Shown here: in pieces, positions 26,682-39,300 of the stretch | Numbering within the stretch: the stretch's first letter is position 1 | How the letters are laid out: each line of letters starts with the position of its first letter | NCBI GenBank assembly: GCA_003864495.1 | Contig: ML133442.1 | Coordinates: forward strand, 1,057,731-1,121,730 | From: Nemopilema nomurai | Taxonomy: Eukaryota > Cnidaria > Scyphozoa > Rhizostomeae > Rhizostomatidae | Reading direction: 5' to 3' | Length of the DNA: 64,000 bases | The notes under the pieces: model-generated | Database searches by the model: none | Seen by the model: only the letters and a program-made list of their open reading frames with translations | What the model was told of the DNA's origin: nothing | Program-made: the position numbers and the translations under genes

Positions 26682-26719
26682 AAATATATGGTGGTGGGGA
26701 TTCCAAAGTTCACTTTCCC
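26682..26719 (-). promoter_or_regulatory. Promoter of copy A: TATA-like box, kappaB-like and ISRE-like sites
   Basis: Upstream of the ATG at 26602 lie a TATATTTA (26682-26689), GGGGATTCC (26696-26704, plus strand), and AGTTCACTTTCCC (26707-26719, plus strand; GGGAAAGTGAACT on the gene strand). GGGGATTCC matches the first nine positions of the NF-kappaB consensus. The second motif is one base short of an ISRE/IRF element. All three recur in copy B at the same spacing. Motif calls are by eye; short motifs can occur by chance. Confidence 0.5.
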
Positions 26720-26790
26720 TTGGGAAAACGTGACCAGTTTAGATTTTCTCATGTTGTATCAAGGGATTGTTTTGATTGGTTAATGAGGAC

Positions 26791-28942
26791 AGTGATTTCA
26801 CTTTCAAACTTGCTGATGCACGTGCTCAATTAAATTCTGTGATTGACGTAAAAGCCAATTATCGTGCAGTGCGCCTTCCGTGGCCAACAACAAGCGCTTT
26901 TCGTCCAATAAACAGACTAGAATTGAGTGAACATAACACAAACCGGTAGTTTTAAAATAGGGGATTCCCTGACATGTTCCAATCTCGTGATTAACAGGTA
27001 GTACTAATTTGCCTTCTGACCTATCGACATTCCCTCTCTTTGCAGGCACGACACATGCAGATGTAGCCAATGACTTTTAGCTGCTAGTTTTAGAACTCTA
27101 ATAATCTTTTCTTTGCTATTACAAAGATAGGGCCTTAGGGACCATGTGATTGTAAAATTATTTAAGGTTGAATGGCAGAGATTAGATACTTGGGATGCTT
27201 CTTGTGTTTGAAACACCAAAGGGGATTCCAATGTAAACAAACCTGTTCAAGCCATTAACCACCAAGAACTTTGACACGATATTCAAGTACAGATGTACTG
27301 GAAACATGACAGGAAGTCTTCTATATATAAACTTACTGGCTGGACTAAACAAAATAAACTTACTATATTGATTAAAGAAGAATGAAGACTCTAGTTAACT
27401 ACAAGCTCTTATATATTTATAGCTACCACGTGATATGACATGTGATTATATACACGTGTCCTATTACACGAAGTAGGGGGTGGGGGTTGAAACAGCTGTA
27501 ACAGCGTGTCGGTATTTAGGGGAAGAATTAGATTTGCACTTTTGTTATATCCAGCTTAGACACAAAGGAACCCCTACGGTACTAGAGTGTAAAATTTGTG
27601 CGCTATTATTAGCTATCTAATCAAACCTGTCGGTAAATTTCTCATTAAAGAATCATTCATTGAATAATCTTGAGGCTCATAGTTCGACACAAATACTAGG
27701 TGCAGATGGGTGTGTAAGAAGAAAATGAAAACATCAATCTACAAAGTAAATAAGAATCCCAAACATCGAAGTTCTAGGAATATCTGTTGCCACCACAAAC
27801 ATAATCTTGGAGATGGAAATGGATAACCGGAGGCATTGATAAAAATGGGGAAATGGAAAGTAACATTGGATACAAAATAGAAGACACTGATTTGTGCAGT
27901 AAATTGTTTGCTTACTTAACTAAACAACTTGCGTTTTTATACTTTTGGAAAGCCAGAGATTCAAAATATTAAGAAAGATTTCATTTCCTTATCTCCTGAT
28001 TCCATAAATTTGGTAACGTTAGTGGTGGGGATAGGGTTGGGCAGACAAAACAATTTGGGCAGATTAAAAACATCCAAAAATTCAAAAATCGGCCAAGAGC
28101 AAGTAACTTTAGAAGATATTGGGCTTTATAGCAATGAAAGTACAGCAAGACCAAATAGCTAACTATTTTCAGTTGTTGAAAGTTTCGGGATTTTCGCTCA
28201 TAAAAATTTACACAGTGTTTTGAACAGATGCATAATAGAACAGAGAGGATTCTCCGCGGGCCCGGAGATCCCTTATATAAAACCATGTAAGAATCTGTGT
28301 AATGATTTGAAGAATAAATATAGTATGCTGTACCAAGCCAAAAAGGGGGCGGGCCATGCCCCCCAGTTTTGCCGGGCCCTGGATTGTCAAAGAGTTTCAT
28401 TTATCGATTGTCATGTACAAATGGTAAGTTAATTATAAGCGCAGCGTTATTTAATATTGCGAATGGCTGCTTGATAATCACGCATGTTCTCTAAGGTATA
28501 ATAAAAAGCAAGATATTGAGTGTTTTTCTAGATTGCCCTCGTTTTTAATTTTCACTGATTATAGAATTCATCGGAGGTTATGTTTCTCAATAACATCGCC
28601 CTCAAAGGTCTTTGATATTTATCCAGGTTAGATTCAAATTGCTTTGTCCAGAAATAACTTCGTCGAAAGTTTAACTTTTCTGTCGGGGAGCAGGCCTGAC
28701 TTCAGGAATTTTGAGGGGGCAAAGCCCCCACACAGCTCCTGGAATAATTATCCGACCATTGAAATCGAAAGCTTTCAAAAGAACTTGAACAGCGAGGAAA
28801 CTTGAGAAAATCGCCAATATGAAAAAAGTGTAAAACTTCATATAATACAATGAAATACAATTTATATTCTACTTTAATATTCCACAAATAAAACATTATG
28901 AATTGAGAGTAAAAAATTGTGAAATAAAAGATTCTGTATATA
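26791..28942. other. Intergenic spacer between the two duplicate genes
   Basis: No coding exon is recognised. G/C-rich palindromic sequence occurs at about 28343-28385 and at 28715-28729 (gggggc aaa gccccc) in otherwise AT-rich DNA. These may be the ends of a small non-autonomous element (see findings). Confidence 0.45.
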
Positions 28943-29106
28943 TTGCGTCGCAAACTTAAAGAACTGTCCCTAGAGGAAAGGACCTTGACGTCATTCACCC
29001 TAGCGTACTACTCTCAAATGAATTCTGAATGAAAACGATTATTTAATAACGAACTGTTCAAAATTCATATAAGCATGTGATAGAGGTCAAGCTCATTAAT
29101 AAAGAA

Positions 29107-29820
29107 CTAGCGTGTTGCTGCAGGTAGCAAAACCACTTTGCAGCCCGATCGGCTGAGGATCTTTATGTCAGTCAGTTGACACTTCGCATCGTTTTTTCTT
29201 TTAACAAGCGTCACAATTCCTTGTAAATTCAACGAAATCTGTCCTTCGTGGCTGTTGTCTCGGCTCATCTTGCAATCAAATTCGACCTTGACTCTTTTTC
29301 GTACCTCATCTTGGTGTATGACAGAGTCAATTATTTCTTGATTCGCTCCAACACAAGTTGCAGTTGCGAAACCAATCTCAGATTTTCCGATTTTAGCCAA
29401 AAACTTGTCCCCAACAGAGACGGCCTCGATCGTAAAAGTGTAGCCTCCATGGTTGCTGTCTGTCCAAAAAAAGTTATCGTTCTCGAGAATATCTTCTGTT
29501 TCAAATGTTAGTCTCTTTCCGTATCCCTGGCCGACTTGTTCTAAATATTTCGCTTGTCCACCGAAAAGTAGCTTATTTGATCCATTTTCTTTGACTCTAT
29601 AGCGAAAGCCTGGCGACACATCCTCGTGTATATAGTCGTCACATACCAATAACTCGTGTTTTTCCACCGTTTTCAATCGGCAACCTTGTTCGTTTTTCAA
29701 CAAATCTTCATGCTCACTGGAATATGGAATGTAGTTTGCAGAGCATGAAGTTCTCCTTGTCGTCTTTCCCAGATGCAATCGTTGTGAGATTTCATTCTGA
29801 ATGTATAACATCTGTTCCAT
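29107..29820 (-). CDS. Unknown 237-aa intronless protein, duplicate copy B
   Basis: Same length and frame as copy A, about 96 percent identical. Differences include Gly/Arg and Thr/Ile near residues 22-30, Val/Glu, His/Gln, Thr/Ser and Glu/Asp changes. No stop or frameshift separates the copies. The gene lies head-to-head with GOGAT, with 522 bp between the start codons. Family not recognised. It is intronless among intron-rich neighbours, so an origin by retrocopy or horizontal entry is possible; no poly-A tract or flanking target repeat was noticed. Confidence 0.8.
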   Translation of the reverse strand: MEQMLYIQNEISQRLHLGKTTRRTSCSANYIPYSSEHEDLLKNEQGCRLKTVEKHELLVCDDYIHEDVSPGFRYRVKENGSNKLLFGGQAKYLEQVGQGYGKRLTFETEDILENDNFFWTDSNHGGYTFTIEAVSVGDKFLAKIGKSEIGFATATCVGANQEIIDSVIHQDEVRKRVKVEFDCKMSRDNSHEGQISLNLQGIVTLVKRKNDAKCQLTDIKILSRSGCKVVLLPAATR

Positions 29821-29898
29821 CGCTTCTCTCTAAACTTTGAATGCAACGATACGAAGGCTGTTTGTTTTGATTCTGATCCTGTAGTATTTTCGGACACC

Positions 29899-29937
29899 TA
29901 TATATAAGGTGGTGGGGATTCCAAAGTTCACTTTCCC
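29899..29937 (-). promoter_or_regulatory. Promoter of copy B: TATA-like box, kappaB-like and ISRE-like sites
   Basis: TATATATA at about 29899-29906, GGGGATTCC at 29914-29922 and AGTTCACTTTCCC at 29925-29937 sit about 80-115 bp upstream of the ATG. The kappaB-like and ISRE-like block is identical to that of copy A. The TATA box differs slightly, being stronger here. Confidence 0.5.
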
Positions 29938-30008
29938 TTGGGAAAACGTGACCAGCAGAGATTCTCTCATGTTGTGCCGAGGCACTGTTTTAATTGGTTG
30001 ATGAGAAT

Positions 30009-30342
30009 CTTGGTTTCACTGGAAAATTTCCAAACATTCAAATGCACGTGCTCAAATTCTCAATGGAGTATCCGTGATTGACATATAAACAAAGCCAATT
30101 GGACCAATCACGAAGAAGATCTACGATCCTAACCAATAAGAGGCCGCTGACAATTCAAAGTTCATGTTCTTCATCCAATCCAATAACTTCGGGCTGATTT
30201 GACACATGGCGGGATTCATTATGGGGATTCCTCGGTAAACCTGCAGGGACAGTGCAGGCCAGCGCTGTATTGGAAAAACACAGACGTGAAGGTGGAGGTA
30301 ATACTTATGTGAACTTCAGAAAGCAACGTGCTTGCGAACAAA
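30009..30342 (+). promoter_or_regulatory. Upstream region of GOGAT
   Basis: 334 bp between the duplicated block and the GOGAT start codon. It includes CCAAT-type pentamers (for example in ggaccaatcac and atccaataac) and a further GGGGATTCC at 30223-30231. The transcription start cannot be placed. Confidence 0.4.
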
Positions 30343-33300
30343 ATGGCTATTTCTGGAGAAAATGCCGGATATTCTCCGCTGCTCAAAGAGCGTGACGCGT
30401 GTGGAGTGGGTTTTGTTGTTGATATCAAAGGCCAGGCTTCTCATCAGGTAAACTTTGAACTAGACGTCGCTAAACTTGATCTTTAAGCTTGACACTTTTG
30501 CAAGACTGCACACATTAGTTTTATCAATGTTCAATATTGTGTTGCACTCATCTTTGCGTAAGGACTGTTATTGTACTCACGGTCTTGAGAAATGTGAAAT
30601 ACCTTACGGCCTGATTTCTTTTTCTGACTGATAGGCAGGCAAATTTAATTTTGTTGTGTTCCCAACGAGGTTAGATCCAAAAGACACAAGCATATTTATT
30701 TGCACACTACTTGATTACTCGCATGAAAAATATTTTAGATGTTGTCTTCACTCTTTCCAAGTTAGCCTGTTAAAATTTTTTGAGCCCCATTTTGATTACA
30801 TATTATATAACCATTGAACTTATTTTAAGGGGGTGTATGTATTTATTATATATAGCCAAAATAGTTTTCTTTACCAATTGCTTTGGTTGTTTGCTTTAAG
30901 AAAAATAAAATTAAGTGCAAACTTTGCAAAAATATTTAGGCTACTTACCAGTATATTTATTCGGAGATGTGTGTTGATATTAAGGATGTGCTAATTTCTT
31001 GCTAGATTCTAAGAGAATCTCAAAGGATGCTTGTCCACATGAACCATCGAGGTGGATGTCAATGTGATGACACAGGTGATGGGGCTGGGGTGATGACAGC
31101 ATTGCCCCATAAGCTATACAGAAAATACCTGGCACAAGCATCGTAAGTTCCAAAACATCTGGCCTTTTTCTGCTTACAGGCTTAGTCGACGGTACAGAGA
31201 GCACATACAGCCAATTTTCAGAATTTCTTGTGACTCTTCTTTATTTCGGGGTGATGGCCCCTTCTTGGAACTCGTGACACTGGGTTCAAGCTCTCCCCCC
31301 TATCCCCAAAAAGGTCAACCTATTCACCCCCCCCCCGTGCATAGAGCACATCAAAACCTGTCAAGTATGATTGATGTGATTGATTATTTCTTGGGTTAGC
31401 AGACATGTAAGAAACTAAAAGGAAATGACGATCATCTGATATGAATCAGACTTTAATTGCCAAAAGATTCGAATTTTCGATCAAATCCTTCCAATGATTT
31501 TGTTACAGTTCAATACTACGCAAAGCCATTTTTACCAAAGGCCCCCTGATTAACTGGAAGCTACCTTTTTGAAAAAAACGAATGAATTCTTTTGAGGAGA
31601 AAACATGCACACTTTACAAGAAGCATGCTTCCACAGGGGCGTATTTTTATTGTGTATAATAAGGTAGATTGGACCAGTTTTTGCAACTATTTTATTTGTG
31701 CTTTGCGGAGGCCCATAATTTGCTCTATTAAAGGTTGTAGCTAGTGCTCTGCCTATGAGAAAATTACACCGGAAGCCTATGCTCTTAAAATTTCTCTTAA
31801 AAGGTATTATGCCAAGGTGCCGTTTACAATAAATCCTAAGTCAATCTAGATTTCTTTTCAGGAAATTTTCGCAAAAATGAAACACTCTGTCTATTGCGTC
31901 CCATTTCGTCTTTTTATATTGCAATTTTAATCGAGCCCTTTTCCTGTCCTTTGAATGCTCTCTCTATTGAGACTATTTTAAGGCAGCCAATTCGTCATGC
32001 GCGTCAGACAGTGGTATTTTCAAGGTTGGTTGAAATTGGGAATTATGAATGAAATGGTCAAAATAAATCACTAGTCACGTGGTACATTCAGCCTCCTTCT
32101 GACGATTTTTAACTTCCTTGATTTTTTAGTTGGAATTTTTTTAGTTCTTCTTGGCCAAACTTTAGGTAGTCTTAGCAAAGACAGCATCAATTTTCGCTTT
32201 TTTCTGTGCGTGTGTGCTAAAGTCTTGGAGAGAAAAAAATCCGCAAAGGGATGATGGATAGTCGATTGCTCATTTTAAAATTCTGTGTGATGCAAATTTG
32301 AGCATTCCCCAGAGGGCACTCTTTAGCAAGGTGAAGGCATCCATTGTTTATTTGATCAAACAACATGTAATCTTCGTGTGTCTGCTGGTGGCAACCCATT
32401 GGCACTTGCTGTGCTCACAAGCGAATTTGAAATGAGGACGCGGATGCCAGACCAACGCAAACTTTAAATGCTGGGGGTGTGTCATTTGGACATATCCGGA
32501 ATTTGAAGCCCTTCTGCGTCCTGGTACTGGAATATAAGAATTGCTGGTGCCTTGGATATTACATTTCATAGCACATCGGAGCGAGGCTTTTCAATGGCCT
32601 CGTTCTAGAGGGCGCCTCTTTTCTCTCACCTAGGAGGCTGGCATTCTTTTGTCTAATAGCTGAAATGATAGATACGATCTCTGTTGGAAGTTTCTTTCCT
32701 AAAACAACATCAAAAATTGGGGATCGAGTTTCTACTATTAGTTAGGATTTATCAGTCATAATTCTTCGCTGTGGTTAGCCCCTTACCAGCATATGTTCCT
32801 TAAAAGAAGAAAATTCTTTATTTATAGGTACAATGGAAGTGAAGATAAGGTTCCAAAGCCAGGACTTTATGCAACTGGAATTCTGTTCTTGGATCTTGAC
32901 CCAATAAAGGTATATTTTTCAAAGAAGCAAGCAGCATCGATATCATATCTCTAAGTACTGTCTCGTGCTTCGCAGCAAATATCATAACTAAAAGAGGAAA
33001 ATAACCACTCTTGAGAGATTGAAACCGCGATATATACAGGGAAAATGCAATAAGATTGGAAACGGGAAAAATGATGTGATTGATTGGAGAAGACCTGGAA
33101 ATGACGGAAAGAGCCCTAATGCTTTTATTTTTAAGAAATCCCTTTGCTTTGAAAGAAACAAAAAGGCCAATTGGCAATTGCAAGGGAAAGGTGTTTATTT
33201 AAAGGTGTTTATTTTCCCCATTAGCAATCAGCTCATACTTATAGGTTGTTATTGTTCTTTTCAGCTGCCTCATAAAAATGTCTTGCTCAATCACCATTTC

Positions 33301-36300
33301 CTGCACTTACGTGATACCTTAAAAACTGTTTTTTCCCCTTAACCTAGTCTAACTGAACGATTCTTATCCAAAGGGTCTTTCTCGCTCTAATAAGGAAAAC
33401 CGTCACATATTGATTTAATCGTTTTTTAGTGCAAATTATCGTGTTTTCTTCAAATTCTAGGCAACGCACTGCATGCGTCAAATGGAAAGAATTGCCTCCG
33501 AATGTTCGCTCCAGGTAATTTTGAAAACATTCAAATTTTCTGACGTATTTTAACTTATTCTAACCATTGATAAATTTCATTAGCTACAACAATTCAATTT
33601 CAAGTCCGGCTAATTTAGAATAAAATGTCAGGGAAATTTTTCTCTGTTTGAAAATTGCACAAAATGTTCCGCAGGAAGACGAAACAAATGTCATAAAGTT
33701 TGAAAAGCCACCCAAAAACAGAAGTAATTAAATCCGCTTTTCTATTCTTGTGGCAAAGTCTTATAATTTTGTGGCCGGGTGTGGTAGCCGCAGGAAACTT
33801 GGATTGCAGCTGGGCTATACTGCAGCCTTTACGGAGTAACCATCACTACCACGCAGACCTCTGTTTGACATTGTCGAATGATTTAAATCTCGCTGTGTGT
33901 CGCCTTCAAACATAAGAACATGCTCCTTTTTTGCGATGCACAGCACTGATCACGTGCTCTGTTTCATGTGACCAGTTTTCCTTGCAGGGTAATCCCCCTA
34001 AACGGATACCTCATATCTGTGCTTTCTTTTAAACAACCTGTTTTTCCAGACGCCATGATCCGAACTGCTTGTTTATATTTACTAGTAAATTGCTGTAACT
34101 CTGGGAGGTTTCAAAGTTCATAGTTATCCATATTGTTTTGATTTCCTTTTTACAAACAAGTAAGCATCAAGTAAGCATTATTTATTGTTAGCATCTCTAA
34201 GAACTTTTGGTGTCTTCAATAAAGTAATGAAACATCTCAAAGCAATTTTCCAATAAAGAATCGTTTTAATTTTTTGCTTGAAGGTTTTTCATTTTAATAT
34301 AGAAATTTTTGGGCCCGTTGAATTTTTCTGCAAGCTCCTTTCACATTTGTTCCTTGCCGATTGTTAGTCCTAATACGTGTGACATACCCTAGGTGCCCTC
34401 CCATTCTAACGGGAAAGAATAGCCAAGGGGTTCTCTTTGTTCCAAAATCATAACCGTGCTTTTCTTTTAGTGTATAGTTTAGTTTTCTTTATACATCAAC
34501 TTTGAATCACTTCAGCTTTGAAATTTGAATTCTCTTTAAGCTCAGATGTGCTGTTTCCGATTGCACGTGCTGTAGTTTCGTATGCATCCACATTTTCTTC
34601 CTGTTTTACTTTACCTGGGTAGCACATTCACGTTGATGGCAACCAACCCTCTTCCGAGCATAGATCCTTGTGGTACACCACTTAAAATTCCCCACTGCGG
34701 ATCTTTATGACTGACCCCCACAAGTTATGTCCTTTCCTCCGTCTAGCTTTTTATCCAAGTAAGCAACTATCCCCAATGCCTATCTGCTTTATTTTCTTGA
34801 GAACTATCCTAAGGTTGAATGAATCAAACTTTACTTTTCATTATGTCTTAGAACCTACAATGCCTGCCAAAACTCCTTAGATTTTTCACCTGCTTTTGCA
34901 TTTTCACTCATTTGGTATCATAACCCCCAGTAATACCCCTAAAACAATGTTTATGAAAAATTCCTGTCTCCAGTCAACCTGGAGAAAGGGCTGAGCTAAA
35001 AATTTCGTTTCGTTTGCAGAATGACAACATTGTTTTCAGGTGTAACATGCTCTCTCTCTCTCCTGCCACACGGCACGCATGCGCGTTAGTAGTCACCTGA
35101 CATGAGTCATGTATTGTAAGTAGAGATTAGAGACAGGAGTTTATAGTTGATTCAAGAACGCACTCTTACGTAATTATGTTTCGTAAATCTATCATTTAAT
35201 TAATCTACATGATCATGTGACTACCAATTAGATAACATGCAGATGTACCATACGACAGGCGAATGAACCTGTTACATTGGGGGGAGGGGAGAGGGGGTGA
35301 ATGAGTGCCAGTCGAACGATTGTCGTTGCTGCTCTAACTCTTTTAGCAGCCATTGTAACAACTGTAACATTTAATCAAAGATCTTACCAAGATGGACGAG
35401 CCAAATGTTTCTCATGGCTTGATAAAACTTGATAAAACTCTTATGTGCTTAGTTCGTTTGTAAAGCCCGGCGCATGACTAGTCTGGTCGTTGATCCAGGC
35501 CTTAGCTGTGTTTAGCCGTGTACGAGATTGCTCAGCCTTCTTCGGCCTTCATGAAAAATGTTGAGAGAAATGTTTTCCTACCACCTCTAAGCTGAGCAAT
35601 GTAAAACCAGATGTTATGCTATGCCCAGTCAATGTTCATCTCAACGGGGCTTGCTGGTTGACTTAACTTTGATATTAGGCCACACTGCTTGATAACTCCT
35701 CCCTTAGCAATAATCCAACCTAACAATACGAAAGTTCGAGAAGAATCTCTACTTTTGATAACAGATGTTAGCGGTCCTGTTTTAGGATCCGCTTCCAGAT
35801 CCTGAAAAAGAAGGACAAAAGGATTTTGGGTTATAAAGGAAGCTATATTTTTGATTAATACTTTTCTGAGAGTGTTAAAGGCAAGAGAAAAACAGCCGTT
35901 CACAGAAGCTCTCGCATACGCACTCGCCTTATCGAAAATTTGTAGTTGTAGGGTGGGGGCTTATTCGAGAGGGGGTGGGGGGCAATTCGAGGATTTACGG
36001 TATGTTACATAAGCTCGTGGGCTTGGCTGCGCAGTCACTTCGAGGCCAAATGGAAAACATTCTCATAGCCTTAGTGATTCTCTAAATCAAAATAATATTT
36101 CTTCAAAGAAAGACCCAAATTGCGAAGGTAAACATGCAATTGTTTGCGTTGGCTGGAGTCCCAAGCAGGGCACCCATGACATCAGAACAAATTGCTGTGA
36201 TGGTGCTTGTTCTTCAAAGCTAATTTTTTCGTTATTCGTTCGTGCGCGTTTGTGTTACAATGCAACACAGCTTTTCAGCGAGTCTCTTAGCATTTTCTTG

Positions 36301-39300
36301 ACAATGAGAATCCCTCACATTTCAATTTCCTTTCAACCAGGTTATAGCATGGCGAGATGTTCCATACGACGCTGAACGCATTGGAGACTGGGCACGAAAT
36401 TTGAAGCCTACGATGAAGCAGGTACGGCTTTCTTCAGCACAAACAGTGCAGCTGGAGGGTCGGGGTTTGGGGGCTAGGGATTGGTGATTGGCTTGGAAGG
36501 GTTTGAAGGAAGTGCTTGAAAGCAGGAAATCCGTATCATGAAGGGTTTTGCAATAAGTAGTTCCAAGGGGGCCTTCTTACGCGCGCCGTGTTGCCATTCT
36601 CCTTTGCAACCTTTTGGTTGCATTGGTTGATCCAACTACTGGCAAAACACCGTGTCGTATGATACACAACCAACCATTTGGTACAATGTTTCTTTGTAAA
36701 ATCCGAAGCATAAATGTAATTAATAGTCCAGGGGTCATTCAGCCATTAGGTTAAAACGTTTGCCATCGAGCCTACCTAGGAATTAGAATGTTTGAGAACC
36801 TTGGTTTCAAGATGTCCAGGGCTACATTCTAACCCACCAGTTTGACACCTGTGAGGTATGTGATAGAAGCTTCGAACGCCATTCTATTGTGAATGTAAGT
36901 TTACGCTAAAGCCTATCACAATGTAAGCATGTTATTGCTGCAAAGTCGCATTGATTTGACCCAAAATACAATCTCTTTCATCCACAGATTTTTGTTAGCA
37001 GCAACTTGCCAAGTGATGAATTCAAAAAGCAGGTCAGAGAGAGTGACATATTCTTATTACTTTGATCTTCAAAACACATTCCCTGATTTTGCAGAATGTT
37101 GCAGAAAGATCTGTATTAAATCAAATTTTCTTTAAGGTCTTCATAATGAGGAAGATTGCTACTCACGAAATACCACAACAAGACAGAAGATTTTATTTAT
37201 GCAGCTTGTCATCTGAGACCATCGTATACAAGGTGCTTCTTTTGCTTTATCTTCAAAATCTAAAAAATCCTAGCTTTGCATGATTCTATGAGAAAGACTG
37301 GGTATAGAAAATTAATGTTTATCTTTGTTGCTGGATACTCAAGTGAATATCCAAGGCTTCATAAGTTTTGTTTTGTGTTTTTTTTGTTTCTGGCTCGGGA
37401 TTTCAGTTTTTCATTCAGTTAAAGGCTCTTAAATCTGTATCTATGATTGATGCTTACTGCGTACTCTAGAAAAACAGCGACACGAGTTTCTAGAGCCATG
37501 ACAATTCTTCAAGAGCTAAATATGATTAATGTTGTGCGTTTCGGTATGTGTCTGGTCCTAACTTACTATGCCATTTCAGGGACTTCTGACTCCGGAACAA
37601 TTGTCAAAATTTTACCTGGATTTGCAAAACGAAGACTTCGAGTAATACACTATTTTCTCAAAAAATTATTCCTTAAGCATCTAATTAAAAAAAATTAAAC
37701 TCAAAGTGACTTTGTTATAGGGCCTTCTCATTTTTAAACCTTGAGTATGTATATTCTGCTTAAGGTTCTTTTGCTGTCTTGACTGCATTTTTCCTAGAAC
37801 TACTTACCCTGAATCCATTGAACTATCGACGTATATAGACACCTACAAACAAGCTGTTTTTTGCAAGTGTACCAAAATCTGTTTTATTCCCCATCTATGA
37901 ATACTTATAAGTGAACATCAATTCAACAGGACTCACTTCTCTCTGGTGCACAGTCGTTTTTCAACTAACACAAACCCTAGTTGGGAAAGAGCCCACCCTC
38001 AACGGTATATCTTTCAAAACTGTTACTGCTCATGCACTGCATTTCAGTTTATCTTCAACCTTATTTATTGTTTAAACCTTTGATATTATCGCATCATATG
38101 AGGTTGCATTTTGAAGCAAGGCTTCATTTTTCTAAGTTTATAAAATTTTACCTTTTTCAACTTCATTAGTGTCAAAGCCCTGTTTTTCACCTCCCTATTT
38201 CTTTGTCTGTTTCTTATATTCTGAATTTGCAAATACTGTTACGGACCCCGCAGCATCTCGTATTCATTTCCCGCCTCATTTGAAATTGTCGTACCTTAAG
38301 TTATCTAAGCTCGTAAGACCTGAGGTAACACCCCTTATTTCTTTTGGTTGATCGAGCCATTTAAGGTGATATTCTTTTATATCATGACTACTGAAACACA
38401 TACTCGGTGCTTGAGTGATTATTCCTTATTTTGAAATTTTCTTCGAAAGTAATCACCTTTCCCGTACATTGCATGGAGTTGTTTCCTTTGATAACATTCC
38501 TTGAAACTTTTTTACAGACTTCTTGCTCATAATGGTGAAATAAATACAATACAAGGCAATATAAAGAACATGATTGCCCGAGAAGGGAATATGCGGAGCC
38601 AGTACTACGGAAATAATTTGCAAAGGTAAGAAAAATTTAACTTGATGTGAAAACGCACCACACACCCCCATGCTCATTGCAAATCATGAGCCCTGTTTCT
38701 TGCCAGATTTGGTTCTGAATCAACCAGTATTGTTGTAGTAAGAGAGCTGTTGCCATAGAAAATCTCAATGTTCTCTTCCCCTTTCAGACTTTTTCCAGTC
38801 ATTGAAGCTGAGCAGTCAGACTCTGGCTGTGTTGACAATGTAATCGAGTTTCTTGTCATGGCTGGAAACAGGTCTCTGCCGGAGGTGAGGATTCTAATAT
38901 AATAGAGATGTTAGAAAGATGGTGCGAAGGAAGGAGATGTCTGTTGGTCACAACTTCACTACAAATTTTGATAAGGTGGGGGGGGGGGGAGTCCCCAGGC
39001 CCTTTGCGACCATCACCGCACTAGGATCCCCCCCCCCCCCGATGCCACCAAATCTAGTCTGCTTTAGGTCTAAAATATTTGCAAATGCTTGTAGAAATGC
39101 TTCATTCATCTCCACATCTCTTTAGGCCGTGATGACTCTAGTACCAGAAGCATGGCAGAATGACATACATATGGCAAGTGAGAAGAAGGATTTTTACAAG
39201 TGGGCATCATGTTCAATGGAGGCTTGGGATGGTCCAGGTAATACTTGTTCCCAGTTTCTAGCTTCTTATGACAGCTTTGGTACTACCGGCACAGTGCTAT

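Larger units (their letters stand above)
25726..26790. repeat. Segmental duplication, copy A
   Basis: About 1.07 kb that recurs in the same orientation at 28943-30008, offset about 3217 bp. It covers the 3' flank, the whole coding region and the promoter of the 237-residue gene. Similarity is near-complete through 26737 and fades by about 26850. Confidence 0.92.
28943..30008. repeat. Segmental duplication, copy B
   Basis: The partner of 25726-26790 in direct orientation. The left boundary is sharp at ttgcgtc. On the right, identity holds to 29955 and then decays through about 30055, so the duplicated unit included the promoter. Confidence 0.92.

Noticed and set aside
32217..32569. Two overlapping minus-strand open frames in GOGAT intron 2
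   Set aside because: They may be a degraded retrocopy, but no family was recognised and stops separate them.
35041..35277. Full LTR retrotransposon
   Set aside because: Only one TG...CA segment, with no second LTR, target repeat or gag-pol coding; kept only as a low-confidence solo LTR.
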